64,000 nt of DNA. It comes from Jiella mangrovi (GTDB taxonomy: Bacteria; Pseudomonadota; Alphaproteobacteria; Rhizobiales; Rhizobiaceae). Positions 44,020 through 52,777 of the stretch are shown piece after piece (the first letter of the stretch is position 1; every line of letters begins with the position of its first letter). The DNA is taken from assembly GCF_017815135.1 (NCBI RefSeq), contig NZ_JAGJCF010000001.1:496001-560000 (forward strand), in the 5' to 3' direction. The notes beneath the pieces were generated by a model. That model searched no databases and was not told the DNA's origin. It worked only from the letters and a program-made list of their open reading frames with translations. The position numbers and the translations under genes are program-made.

Positions 44020-45471
44020 TTACACCCCGCTCATCGGAATCCCCGTCCGCTCGACCTTGCGCGGGGCTGTCAGTTCCTTCCAGGTCGAGAGCGCCTTGTT
44101 GACCGGCGCATTGGCGGACCGCTCGACGAAGCGGCCGTCGCCCTTTTCGGCACGAACGTCGCCTTCCTTGTAGGCGAGCTTGCCGCGGGAGAAGGTCATC
44201 ACCGGCATGCCCGTCACCTCGACGCCCTCGAAGACGTTGTAGTCGATCGCCGACTTCTGGGTTTTTGCCGAAATCGTCTTCGTCGCCTTCGGATCGAAGA
44301 CGATCAGATCGGCATCGGCGCCGACGAGGATCGCGCCCTTCTTCGGATAGACGTTGAGGATCTTGGCGATATTCGTCGAGGTGACGGCGACGAACTCGTT
44401 CATCGTCAGCCGACCTGTCACGACGCCTTTTGTCCAGAGGACCGAGAGCCGGTCTTCCAGCCCGCCGGTGCCGTTCGGGATCTTGGTGAAGTCGCCGAGG
44501 CCCATGCGCTTCTGCTTGGTGGTGAAGGCGCAGTGATCGGTGGCGACGACCTGCAGCGAGCCGGCCGCGAGCCCCGCCCAGAGCGAATCCTGATGGCTCT
44601 TGTCCCGAAACGGCGGCGACATCACCCGGCGCGCCGCATGATCCCAGTCGGGGTGGCGATATTCGCCGTCGTCAAGGACCAGATGCTGGATCAGCGGCTC
44701 GCCGAAAACGCGCATGCCCTTCTGCCGCGCCCGGCGGATCGCCTCGTGGGCCTGTTCGCAGGAGGTGTGGACGACGTAGAGCGGCACGCCGGCCTGATCG
44801 GCGATCATGATCGCCCGGTTCACCGCCTCACCTTCGACCTCGGGCGGGCGCGAGAAGGCATGGGCCTCGGGACCGTTGTTGCCTTCGGCCATCAGCTTCT
44901 GCTGCAAAAACGCGACGACGTCGCCGTTCTCGGCATGGACCAGCGGCATGGCGCCGATCTCGGCGCAGCGCGTGAACGACGCGAACATCTCGTCGTCGTT
45001 CACCATCAAGGCGCCCTTATAGGCCATGAAGTGCTTGAAGGTGTTGATGCCTGCGTCGACCACCTTCGGCATCTCGTCGAAGAATTTCTGGCCCCACCAG
45101 GTAACGCCCATGTGGAAGGAATAGTCCGTGCGCGCCGGGCCGGCCTTCTGGAACCAGGTCTGCAGCGCATCGAGCGGCCCCTGGTCCGGGTCCGGCAGGC
45201 AGAAATCGACGGTCATGGTCGTGCCGCCGGCCAGTGCCGCCGCCGTGCCGGTGTCGAAATCGTCGGCCGAGAAGGTGCCCATGAAGGGCATTTCCATATG
45301 GGTGTGCGGATCGATGCCGCCCGGCATGATATATGCACCGGAGGCGTCGATCACCTCGTCGCCGGAAAGGTCCGGCCCGATCGCGGCGATCTTGTCGCCG
45401 TCGATCAGGATGTCGGCCTTGTAGGTGAGATCGGCGGTGACGATGGTGCCGCCTTTGATGACTGTGGTCAT
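44020..45471 (-). CDS. hydA: Dihydropyrimidinase (D-hydantoinase)
   Basis: A 483-residue cyclic amidohydrolase that opens dihydrouracil or dihydrothymine to the N-carbamoyl-beta-amino acid. The binuclear zinc site is complete: H56 and H58 (DPHTHMEMPF), carboxylated Lys in FMAYKG (residue 152), His in LVHAEN (179), His in VVHTSC and Asp in ATDHCAF. The substrate-loop Tyr (MAYKG) is present. Length is normal. It is part of the reductive pyrimidine pathway with preTA, the carbamoylase and the aminotransferase around it. A MazEF-like module lies immediately upstream, its stop only 6 nt before the hydA start, so toxin-antitoxin and enzyme may share a transcript. Confidence 0.94.
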   Translation of the reverse strand: MTTVIKGGTIVTADLTYKADILIDGDKIAAIGPDLSGDEVIDASGAYIMPGGIDPHTHMEMPFMGTFSADDFDTGTAAALAGGTTMTVDFCLPDPDQGPLDALQTWFQKAGPARTDYSFHMGVTWWGQKFFDEMPKVVDAGINTFKHFMAYKGALMVNDDEMFASFTRCAEIGAMPLVHAENGDVVAFLQQKLMAEGNNGPEAHAFSRPPEVEGEAVNRAIMIADQAGVPLYVVHTSCEQAHEAIRRARQKGMRVFGEPLIQHLVLDDGEYRHPDWDHAARRVMSPPFRDKSHQDSLWAGLAAGSLQVVATDHCAFTTKQKRMGLGDFTKIPNGTGGLEDRLSVLWTKGVVTGRLTMNEFVAVTSTNIAKILNVYPKKGAILVGADADLIVFDPKATKTISAKTQKSAIDYNVFEGVEVTGMPVMTFSRGKLAYKEGDVRAEKGDGRFVERSANAPVNKALSTWKELTAPRKVERTGIPMSGV

Positions 45472-45477
45472 GGCAAC

Positions 45478-45846
45478 TTACTCCTTCTCGGTCGGCTCGT
45501 CGAAAACCAGAAATCGGTCGAGCCCTGTCACCGTTATGAGTGCAAGCTCGATCGTCAAAAGTTCTTCGTGCGTCGCGGTCCCGATACGCTGGCGAATGCC
45601 ATCTTTCCGGACAGGACTCAGCTTGTCGATCATTGCTTCGGATCGGTGTTCAAGTCCGTTCTCCGACGTTGGGAGAAAGACCGGACGGAACAGTCGAGAT
45701 TCTGAAGGATAGGTGGTCAGCGGGCAGACGAGCAGCGTCCGGTGGCCCTCGATATACTCATTGGCCTGCAGGATCAGGCCCGGCCGGGGCTTTTTGAGGT
45801 CGCCAGGGAAAGTCGCTGTCACGAAGTCGCCGCGCCGGAAGCTCAC
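45478..45846 (-). CDS. mazF: PemK/MazF-family toxin
   Basis: A 122-residue MazF-like endoribonuclease. Family features are RRGDFVTATFPGDLKKPRPGLILQAN at the N-terminus (the beta-strands and basic residues of the active site) and LLVCPLTTYP. The GTG at 45846 is the start: it overlaps the antitoxin stop as GTGA, the classical toxin-antitoxin coupling, and matches family length; longer frames run into the antitoxin gene. The gene ends 7 nt before hydA. It probably cleaves mRNA when the antitoxin is lost. Confidence 0.85.
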   Translation of the reverse strand: MSFRRGDFVTATFPGDLKKPRPGLILQANEYIEGHRTLLVCPLTTYPSESRLFRPVFLPTSENGLEHRSEAMIDKLSPVRKDGIRQRIGTATHEELLTIELALITVTGLDRFLVFDEPTEKE

Positions 45847-46046
45847 AGGTCGTCCCACGCTTCGGCTGCGATTCCCTCGCACCATTCCATGACGCGGTCT
45901 TCCACATCGGCATATGCGGCGCTGCGAGCCTGGCGATCTGCCTCCTGCAGATAGTTCGGATCGGCTTTGGCTGCGCGCCAGGCCGCCACTGTCGAGATAT
46001 TCCCGACATCGTCCGATCGCGAATTTTGATTGCGCGGATCATCCAT
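45843..46046 (-). CDS. Antitoxin of the MazEF-like module
   Basis: A 67-residue acidic protein directly before and overlapping mazF by 4 nt. Small size, net negative charge and gene order fit a type II antitoxin. I do not recognise a standard MazE AbrB-type beta-hairpin; the middle (YLQEADRQARSAAYADVEDRVMEW) is helical and resembles antitoxins that wrap the toxin. AGGAG precedes the ATG. It lies 36 nt after the carbamoylase stop on the same strand. Confidence 0.75.
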   Translation of the reverse strand: MDDPRNQNSRSDDVGNISTVAAWRAAKADPNYLQEADRQARSAAYADVEDRVMEWCEGIAAEAWDDL

Positions 46047-46082
46047 GGCGGAACTCCTGTATCCTGATCGGCCGCGCCTATC

Positions 46083-47330
46083 CTACTCCACCACCCCCGC
46101 CGTCTCCACCACCGCATGCATCAGCACGTTCGCGCCATTGCGCGCCCACTCCTTCGTAATCTCCTCGGCCTCGTTGTGTGACAGGCCGTCCACACAAGGG
46201 CACATGACCATTGCCGTCGGGGCGACGCGGTTGATCCAGCAGGCGTCGTGGCCGGCGCCCGACACGATGTCGGTGTGGGAAAGGCCGAGCCGCTCGGCGG
46301 CGTCGCGCACGGCCTTGACGCAGTCCTTGTCGAAGGTCACCGGATCGAAATGGCCCACCTCGTCGACGGCGGCGTCGATGTCGAGAGCCTCGGCGATCAG
46401 GTCGATGCCGTCCTCGATCCGCTCGCGCATCTCGTTGAGGATCTTCAGCTGCGGCGAGCGGATGTCGATGGTGAAGACACACTTGCCGGGAATGATGTTG
46501 CGCGAGTTGGGATAGACATCGACATGGCCGATCGCGCCGACGGCACTCGGCTGGTAGTCCATCGCCACCTCGTGGACGAGCTCGGTCACCCGGGCCATGC
46601 CGAGGCCGGCATTGCGGCGCTTGGGCATCGGCGTCGAGCCCGTGTGGCTCTCCTTGCCGGTCAGCGTCACCTCGAGCCAGTAGAGCCCCTGCCCATGGGT
46701 GACGACGCCGATGTCGATTCCCTCGTCCTCGAGGATCGGCCCCTGCTCGATGTGGAGCTCGAAAAACGCCTTCATCTTGCGTGAGCCGACCGGCTCTTCG
46801 CCCTTCCAGCCGATACGCTCCAGCTCGTCGCCGAAATTCTTGCCCTTGGCGTCGACCCGTGCCTTCGCCCAGTCCTCCTCATGGACGCCGGCAAAGACGC
46901 CCGAGGCGAGCATGGCCGGGGCAAAGCGCGTGCCCTCCTCGTTGGTCCAGTTGGTGACGACGATCGGGTGCTTCGTCCTGATGTCGAGGTCGTTCAGCGT
47001 GCGGACCATTTCCAGCGCGCCGAGAACGCCGAGAACGCCGTCATACTTGCCGCCGGTCGGCTGGGTATCGAGATGGCTGCCGACATAGACCGGCAGAGCG
47101 TCGGGATCGGCGCCCTCGCGGCGGAAGAACATGTTGCCCATGGTATCGACGCCCATGGTCATGCCGGCCGCCTCCGCCCAGGACTGGAACAGCTTGCGCC
47201 CCTCCCCGTCCTCGTCGGTCAGCGTTTGGCGGTTGTTGCCGCCGGCAATGCCAGGGCCGATCTTCGCCATCTCCATGAGGGCATCCCAGAGGCGATCGCC
47301 GTTGATCTGGAGGTTGGAAAGCTGGCTCAT
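46083..47330 (-). CDS. Beta-ureidopropionase-type Zn-dependent amidohydrolase (hydantoinase/carbamoylase family)
   Basis: A 415-residue M20-type bimetal hydrolase. Metal and catalytic residues are visible: VGSHLDTQPTGGKYDGVLGVLGALE (His, Asp), TNWTNEEGTRFAPAML (Glu pair), FELHIEQGPILE and GAGHDACWINRVAPTAMVMCP. HGQGLYWLEVTLTGKESHTGSTPM is the dimerisation-domain signature of N-carbamoyl-beta-alanine/L-carbamoylases. It should release beta-alanine, ammonia and CO2 from the HydA product. Allantoate hydrolases are close relatives, but the pyrimidine context favours beta-ureidopropionase. It is co-directional with hydA, interrupted by the toxin-antitoxin pair. Confidence 0.9.
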   Translation of the reverse strand: MSQLSNLQINGDRLWDALMEMAKIGPGIAGGNNRQTLTDEDGEGRKLFQSWAEAAGMTMGVDTMGNMFFRREGADPDALPVYVGSHLDTQPTGGKYDGVLGVLGALEMVRTLNDLDIRTKHPIVVTNWTNEEGTRFAPAMLASGVFAGVHEEDWAKARVDAKGKNFGDELERIGWKGEEPVGSRKMKAFFELHIEQGPILEDEGIDIGVVTHGQGLYWLEVTLTGKESHTGSTPMPKRRNAGLGMARVTELVHEVAMDYQPSAVGAIGHVDVYPNSRNIIPGKCVFTIDIRSPQLKILNEMRERIEDGIDLIAEALDIDAAVDEVGHFDPVTFDKDCVKAVRDAAERLGLSHTDIVSGAGHDACWINRVAPTAMVMCPCVDGLSHNEAEEITKEWARNGANVLMHAVVETAGVVE

Positions 47331-47445
47331 GGGAGATGTCCTTTTCAGAAAAAGCTACACAGGACGGCGGTGCAACGGTCTTTCATGGCATTCAGATTAA
47401 GGGCGCTGCGAGAGAGCTCAGAGCGGGCGCCACCCCTCTCCGCTT

Positions 47446-47575
47446 CGTCATTCTCGGGCCCCGTCCCGAGAATCCAGAGATCGTAGAGTACCGTCCAAAT
47501 CAACTGCAAAGGGCCGCAACCGCCGGCGTCGCGGCAACCGCCCCTGGATTCTCGGGACGGGGCCCGAGAATGACG
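47446..47575. repeat. Inverted-repeat element, copy 2
   Basis: Two perfect 32-nt inverted arms (47446-47477 and 47544-47575) enclose 66 nt. Each arm holds CTCGGGCCCCGTCCCGAG. It is related to 34118-34215 and lies in the gap between the carbamoylase and aminotransferase genes, where it could form a long hairpin in the transcript. Confidence 0.85.
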
Positions 47576-47663
47576 GTGTTTCGGAGGCAGCGCCTTCCCC
47601 GTCGATCTTCGGCGGAACCTTTGCCGGCGTCCTGGCCCGCAGCATGACCGAAGACGCAGAGAG

Positions 47664-48992
47664 TTACTCCAGCCCTCCCAAAATCCCCTTCAGCGTATCC
47701 ACGATCTCGCCGATCTGGTCCTCCGACACCATCAGCGGCGGCGACAGGGCGATGATGTCGCCCGTCGTGCGGATGAGCAGCCCCTCCTCGAAGGCCTTCA
47801 CGAAGGCCGAGAAGGCCCGCTTGGTCGGTTCGCCCTTCATCGGCTCCAGCTCGATCGCGCCGATGAGGCCGATGGTGCGGATGTCGATGACGTGGCGGGT
47901 GCCCTTCAGCGAGTGGATCGCGTCTGCCCAGACCGGCTCCAAGGCCTTTGCCCGCTCGAACAGCCCTTCTTCCAGATAGGTCTCCAGCGTCGCGAGGCCG
48001 GCGGCCGCGGCGATCGGATTGCCGGAATAGGTGTAGCCATGGGCGAATTCGATCAGGTGCTCCGGCCCGCTCATGAAGGCGTCGTAGATCTTCGACGATG
48101 CGAAGACCGCGCCCATGGGGATGACACCGTTGGTCAGGCCCTTGGCGGTGATCATGATGTCCGGCGTCACACCGAAATAGTCCGCCGCAAAGGCCGTGCC
48201 CATCCGCCCGTAGCCGGTGATCACCTCGTCGAAGATCAGAAGGATGCCGTGCTGGTCGCAGATCTCGCGCAGGCGCTTCAGATAGCCCTTTGGCGGCGGC
48301 AGCACACCGGTGGAGCCGGCCACCGGCTCGACGATGACGGCGGCGATGGTCGAGGGATCGTGCAATGTCGCGATGCGCAGGAGATCCTCGGCAAGCTCGG
48401 CGCCGTGCTCGGTCGCGCCCCTGGAATAGGGATTGCGCTCGGGGTCGTGGGTGTGGCGCATGTGGTCGACGCCGGTCAAAAGCGTGCCGAACATCTTGCG
48501 GTTGCCGACGATGCCGCCGACCGAGATGCCGCCGAAATTGACGCCGTGATAGCCGCGCTCGCGGCCGATCAGGCGGAAGCGCGCCCCGTCGCCCTTCGCC
48601 CGGTGATAGGCAAGCGCGATCTTCAGCGCCGTCTCGACCGATTCCGAGCCGGAATTGGTGAAGAAGACGTGGTCGAGCCCGTCCGGAGCGATCGTCGCCA
48701 GCCGCGAGGCGAGTTCGAAGGCTTTCGGATGGCCCATCTGGAAGGCCGGCGCATAGTCGAGCTCGGCGGCCTGGCGCTGGATCGCCTCGGTGATCTTCGG
48801 TCGGCAGTGGCCGGCATTGACGCACCACAGCCCGGCAGTGCCGTCCAGAACCTGCCGACCGTCGCTCGTCGTATAGTGCATGTCCCTGGCGCCGACGAAC
48901 ATGCGCGGGGCCTGCTTGAACTGCCGGTTTGCCGAAAACGGCATCCAGAAGGCCTCGAGATTGTTGGGCACGACCCGCGCCTGCTCGTTCAT
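47664..48992 (-). CDS. Class III omega-amino acid aminotransferase (beta-alanine--pyruvate type)
   Basis: A 442-residue PLP enzyme. Key motifs are GTAGLWCVNAGHCRPKI near residue 60, FFTNSGSESVETALKIA, LIFDEVITGYGRMG (Asp on the PLP nitrogen), the Schiff-base Lys in ITAKGLTNGVIPMGAV and YTYSGNPIAAAA. WMPFSANRQFKQAPRMFVGA at the N-terminus is typical of omega-amino acid:pyruvate aminotransferases. In this cluster it would turn beta-alanine into malonate semialdehyde. The start at 48992 has AAGG upstream; the longer frame to 49118 runs through the RutR box. It is divergent from rutR. Confidence 0.92.
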   Translation of the reverse strand: MNEQARVVPNNLEAFWMPFSANRQFKQAPRMFVGARDMHYTTSDGRQVLDGTAGLWCVNAGHCRPKITEAIQRQAAELDYAPAFQMGHPKAFELASRLATIAPDGLDHVFFTNSGSESVETALKIALAYHRAKGDGARFRLIGRERGYHGVNFGGISVGGIVGNRKMFGTLLTGVDHMRHTHDPERNPYSRGATEHGAELAEDLLRIATLHDPSTIAAVIVEPVAGSTGVLPPPKGYLKRLREICDQHGILLIFDEVITGYGRMGTAFAADYFGVTPDIMITAKGLTNGVIPMGAVFASSKIYDAFMSGPEHLIEFAHGYTYSGNPIAAAAGLATLETYLEEGLFERAKALEPVWADAIHSLKGTRHVIDIRTIGLIGAIELEPMKGEPTKRAFSAFVKAFEEGLLIRTTGDIIALSPPLMVSEDQIGEIVDTLKGILGGLE

Positions 48993-49056
48993 GACCGCTG
49001 CCTTCTCTCGATCCCGGCGAGACCAGCCCAGGATGGTTGCGCTCTTGCGCGGATTC

Positions 49057-49072
49057 TTGACTATTTGGTCAA
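49057..49072. promoter_or_regulatory. RutR operator
   Basis: TTGACTATTTGGTCAA matches the known RutR consensus (TTGACCA-NN-TGGTCAA) at 13 of 14 defined positions. It lies between the divergent aminotransferase and rutR genes, 65 bp from one start and 91 bp from the other. Confidence 0.8.
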
Positions 49073-49162
49073 ATCGGACGCTAGAAGCTCGACCGAAACC
49101 GGTCAAGCGCATTCGCATGATGCGGTTCGAAGGCCGCGGAGCGAGCGAAAAGGAAACTCGAT

Positions 49163-49822
49163 TTGGACGCCAAGCGCGAACCTCTTGCCGGTTCGAGGAC
49201 GGGCCCGGCGCAGCCGACGCGGATCCAGGCGATCAACCGCGAGGTGATTCTGGATGCGGCTCTGGAAGTATTCGCGGCGCATGGCTTTCGTGGCGCGACC
49301 GTCGATCAGATCGCCGCCAGGGCCGAGATGTCGAAGCCCAATCTCCTGTATTATTTTCGCCGCAAGCCGGACATCTACAGAGCCGTCCTGGAACACACGC
49401 TGAGCGACTGGCTGGCGCCGCTCGCCGCCATCGATCCGAATGGCGATCCGATCGAGGAGCTGCGGCGCTACATCACACTGAAACTTCGAATGTCTGCCGA
49501 AAAGCCGGCTGCGTCGCGACTGTTTGCCAACGAGGTCCTGGCCGGCGCGCCGGTGATCGGCGATTTTCTCAAGACCCGGCTGCGGGAGCTGGTGCACGAA
49601 AAAGCAGGCGTGATCGGCCGTTGGGTCGACGAAGGCCGCCTCGCCCCGGTCGATCCGATGCATCTGGTGTTCATGATCTGGGCCGTCACGCAGCACTATG
49701 CCGACTTCGATGTGCAGGTGCGCGCGGTGCTCGGCTCACAGGTCGCCAAGCCTGGCTTTCACGAACAGACCGCCCAGGCGGTGCTGACGATCGTGCTCAA
49801 CGGCGTTCGCCCGCGAGGCTGA
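49163..49822 (+). CDS. rutR: RutR-like TetR-family regulator of pyrimidine catabolism
   Basis: A 219-residue repressor. The helix-turn-helix (ILDAALEVFAAHGFRGATVDQIAARAEMSKPNLLYYFRRKPDIYRAVL, residues about 29-75) and the helical C-terminal domain with IDPNGDPIEELRRYITLKLRMS, SRLFANEVLAGAP and QHYADFDVQV match RutR, which releases DNA on binding uracil or thymine. TTG at 49163 is the start (AGGAAA eight bases before); no earlier ATG is possible without entering the operator. Position beside the pathway genes and a near-perfect RutR box make the role convincing. Confidence 0.88.
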   Translation: MDAKREPLAGSRTGPAQPTRIQAINREVILDAALEVFAAHGFRGATVDQIAARAEMSKPNLLYYFRRKPDIYRAVLEHTLSDWLAPLAAIDPNGDPIEELRRYITLKLRMSAEKPAASRLFANEVLAGAPVIGDFLKTRLRELVHEKAGVIGRWVDEGRLAPVDPMHLVFMIWAVTQHYADFDVQVRAVLGSQVAKPGFHEQTAQAVLTIVLNGVRPRG

Positions 49823-49864
49823 TGGCGCCGCGCGAGCGTTTTTGAAGGCGTTGGCACCCAAGCC

Positions 49865-52309
49865 TCAGGCAGCCAGAGCTGCGTCCGCCGAAGCCCCCAG
49901 ATCGCCGGTCCAGCGCTTGGTGATCTCGGCGATCATGCGGGGAAGCTCTTCCTTCGGCTGGGGCTTGGAGAAGAAGTAGCCCTGCATCTCCCGACAACCT
50001 TCGGCGAGCAGCCCGCGCATCTGCTGCTCTGTCTCGATGCCTTCCGCAATCACCTGCATCTTCAGGGATTTCGACAGGCCGATCACCGACCTTACGATGG
50101 CGATGTTCTCCTGCCGCCCGAGATCGCGCACGAAGGACTGGTCGATCTTGATCTTGTTGAAGGAGAAGCGGCTGAGATAGCCGAGCGAGGAGTAGCCGGT
50201 ACCGAAATCGTCCATGGAAACGGTCAGGCCGCGGCTTCGCATCTCTTTCAGGATATCGAGGATGCGATCGCTCTGGTCGAGGAAAAGCGACTCGGTCACC
50301 TCGATCTGCAGCCGGTTGGCTGCAAGGCCCGAAGTCTTCAAGGCGTTGTCGATATCGGCGAGAAGCGTATCGCTCTTGAACTGCATGGGCGACAGATTGA
50401 CCGAAATCGTCATCGTTTCCGGCCAGGTCGCCGCCTCGGCGCAGGCCGTGTTCAGGCACCAGATCCCCAGACGGTCGATCAGCCCGGACTCTTCGGCAAG
50501 CGGGATGAAGTCGGCTGGCGAGATCATGCCCTTTTCCGGATGACGCCAGCGCAAGAGGGCCTCGAAGCCGCTGACGCGCTTTTCCGCCATGTCGACGAAG
50601 GGCTGATAGTAGAGTTCGAACTCTTCGGCATCGAGCGCCGCCTTCAGATCGACCTCCATTTCGCAGCGCTCCTTCAGTCGCGCGCGCATGGCAGGCTCGA
50701 AGACTTCGCAGCTGCCGATGCCCGAGCGATCCTCCTTGGCCTTGTAGAGTGCGAGGTCGCAGTTCTGCAGCATGATGTCGGCATTGATGCCATCGCGTTC
50801 GACGGCACTCGGATCGTGGACGACGATGCCGACGCTGACGGTCGCGAACATCCGCCTGTCCTCGATTTCGAAGGGCTCATTGAAGCTGCTGACGATCGCC
50901 TTGCCGAGCGCCTCGACGTCGGGCGCCGTCTTCGTTTGCGGCGTGATGATGGCGAATTCGTCGCCGCCGAGGCGGGCGACGCGCGAGCGGCCATCGCCGA
51001 GACCGGCGAGGCGATCGCCGCAAGCCTTCAGCAGCAGATCGCCGATCGGATGGCCGTAATTGTCGTTGATCGACTTGAAATTGCGCAGATCGACGACGAC
51101 GACCGCGAAAGGCTTGCGCGCGGTCTTCAAAAGCGCGTCGAGATCCTCGCCGAACTGGCGCCGGTTCGGCAGGTCGGTCAGCTGATCGTGACCGGCCAGA
51201 TGCTTCAGGCGTTTGGAGATGAGCTCGCGCTGGGTGATGTCTTCGAAGGTGATCAGCAAGCCCTTGGCGACCATGCCGCGGCGCTTCACCTCGAGAACGA
51301 TTCCGTCCGGCATCGTCATCTGGATCGAATCGGTCTCGTTCTCGCGCAGGGCGCTGGTGAGACTTGGATCGGAGAAGAACTTCTTGGCCGGCGTTAGGAT
51401 GTCGAACTCGCCGAAACGCTCGTTGAAAACGCCGTTCGACAACAACAGCCGCCGCTGCCCGTCGAGCATGCAGAGCGCTTGGGTCATGTTGTCGAGAGCG
51501 GCCTGCAACTGGCCCTGCTGCGCCTCGATCTTGTCTGACAGCATGTTGGTCTTGGCGTCGAGATCGGTCTTGAGAAACTGGCAGCGATCCTGCAGCTCAG
51601 CGATAGCTGCGGTCGCTTCACGCACTTCCTTGGGACCGATCGGCTTGATTTCGATCTCCTCATTTGCCAGCAGCGCCCGTGCGGTCTCGCTCATTCGCCT
51701 GAACGGCGTCGAAACCGAGCGGATGAGATAGATGACGAGCCCGAGCATGGCGAAGAGGACCGTGCCGAGTGCGACGGCGCCCTGGGTCTTGGAACTTTCC
51801 ATCGCCTCGTCGGCGGCCTCACCGCGCTCGTCGAGGTCGTTGCGCAGGATCCGGAGAGCCGACTGGAGTCCGAGGGTGATCTTTTCCAGCTCTCTGGCAA
51901 CCGTCGGCTTGGACACGGAAGCGTATCCGGTCTCGATCAATCCCAGCGAGTAGACGAGACCGCGAAGCGAATCCTTGGCCGTTTCCGGAATGTTGGTCTC
52001 CAGAACCGCGGCGACGTTTTCACGCACATCAGCCACCGCCGACAGAACACTTTGAAGATCGCGTCCGCCAAGCGCCATGCGCCGGGCCGCGTCACCATCG
52101 ATCTGAATCTCGCTTTCAAGGCGACTGCGGACTTCGCCGAGGTTCCCAAGGCTGGTCTGCAACCGCGTCAGCGGGTCGACGCCTGAATCGACGAATGCGC
52201 TCAGCCTGTCCACCGCATCGAGCTGCCCGCGAAAGGACAACAGACCGAATGCGATTGTCAGCCCCGCAAAGACCAGACACCCCAGGATGAGTCTCACCTT
52301 GATCGACAT
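49865..52309 (-). CDS. Membrane GGDEF-EAL cyclic-di-GMP enzyme
   Basis: An 814-residue protein. A transmembrane helix near residues 6-24 and another near 180-200 enclose a helical periplasmic sensor; a HAMP-like linker and coiled coil lead to a PAS-like domain (LDNMTQALCMLDGQRRLLLSN), then a GGDEF domain with intact RLGGDEFAI and an EAL domain with intact FEALLRWRHP, MDDFGTGYSS and KIDQSFV. It could both make and break c-di-GMP; which activity dominates cannot be told from motifs. It sits convergent to rutR with 42 bp between and is probably a separate unit. ATG at 52309 is taken; a GTG lies one codon earlier. Confidence 0.93.
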   Translation of the reverse strand: MSIKVRLILGCLVFAGLTIAFGLLSFRGQLDAVDRLSAFVDSGVDPLTRLQTSLGNLGEVRSRLESEIQIDGDAARRMALGGRDLQSVLSAVADVRENVAAVLETNIPETAKDSLRGLVYSLGLIETGYASVSKPTVARELEKITLGLQSALRILRNDLDERGEAADEAMESSKTQGAVALGTVLFAMLGLVIYLIRSVSTPFRRMSETARALLANEEIEIKPIGPKEVREATAAIAELQDRCQFLKTDLDAKTNMLSDKIEAQQGQLQAALDNMTQALCMLDGQRRLLLSNGVFNERFGEFDILTPAKKFFSDPSLTSALRENETDSIQMTMPDGIVLEVKRRGMVAKGLLITFEDITQRELISKRLKHLAGHDQLTDLPNRRQFGEDLDALLKTARKPFAVVVVDLRNFKSINDNYGHPIGDLLLKACGDRLAGLGDGRSRVARLGGDEFAIITPQTKTAPDVEALGKAIVSSFNEPFEIEDRRMFATVSVGIVVHDPSAVERDGINADIMLQNCDLALYKAKEDRSGIGSCEVFEPAMRARLKERCEMEVDLKAALDAEEFELYYQPFVDMAEKRVSGFEALLRWRHPEKGMISPADFIPLAEESGLIDRLGIWCLNTACAEAATWPETMTISVNLSPMQFKSDTLLADIDNALKTSGLAANRLQIEVTESLFLDQSDRILDILKEMRSRGLTVSMDDFGTGYSSLGYLSRFSFNKIKIDQSFVRDLGRQENIAIVRSVIGLSKSLKMQVIAEGIETEQQMRGLLAEGCREMQGYFFSKPQPKEELPRMIAEITKRWTGDLGASADAALAA

Positions 52310-52777
52310 CACGCGTCTTTCTCGGCAGTATTACCGGATTACCCAAATGCAAGTGAGCCTTAAGGCTCTGTCACACAAGGAATATGACCGCGGCAGGTTA
52401 CTTGGTGGTTACAATTCCAGGCGTCGCGTCGAATTTGGCTTTCGTCATGACGTTGAAACGGCCAGCAATCTGTCGCGGCCAAGATCCGGTGGTTTCACCG
52501 AGATGTGCCGGACAATGACGGGCTTGCCGGCGGAGCGAAACGATCAGCGACAGCCTTGGCCAGAACATTGGGATCGGTTTGCGGAAAGCACGATGCGTCG
52601 ATACAGAGGCCGAGCGCGCAAAAAAAGACGCGGCCACCTCCCGCAAGGGCACGATCGCGAATGAGCGGCGCATTTCCCGCGCGGCCCTGATCAACACAGG
52701 ATGCCTGGCCCTCGCCCGGCCAGCCGCGCGGCCATTCATCAGCCTTGCCACGGCCGGCAGAGATCGACGAGGACGCC
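52310..52777. other. Intergenic region, no gene recognised
   Basis: Between the GGDEF-EAL gene and the end of preA. Near 52560-52610 there is a faint relative of the dispersed repeat (GGAAAGCACGATGCG shared with copy A), otherwise nothing recognisable. Confidence 0.45.

Noticed and set aside
52555-52615. A further copy of the dispersed repeat before the pyrimidine genes
   Set aside because: Only a short core around GGAAAGCACGATGCG matches; too degenerate to annotate as a separate element.
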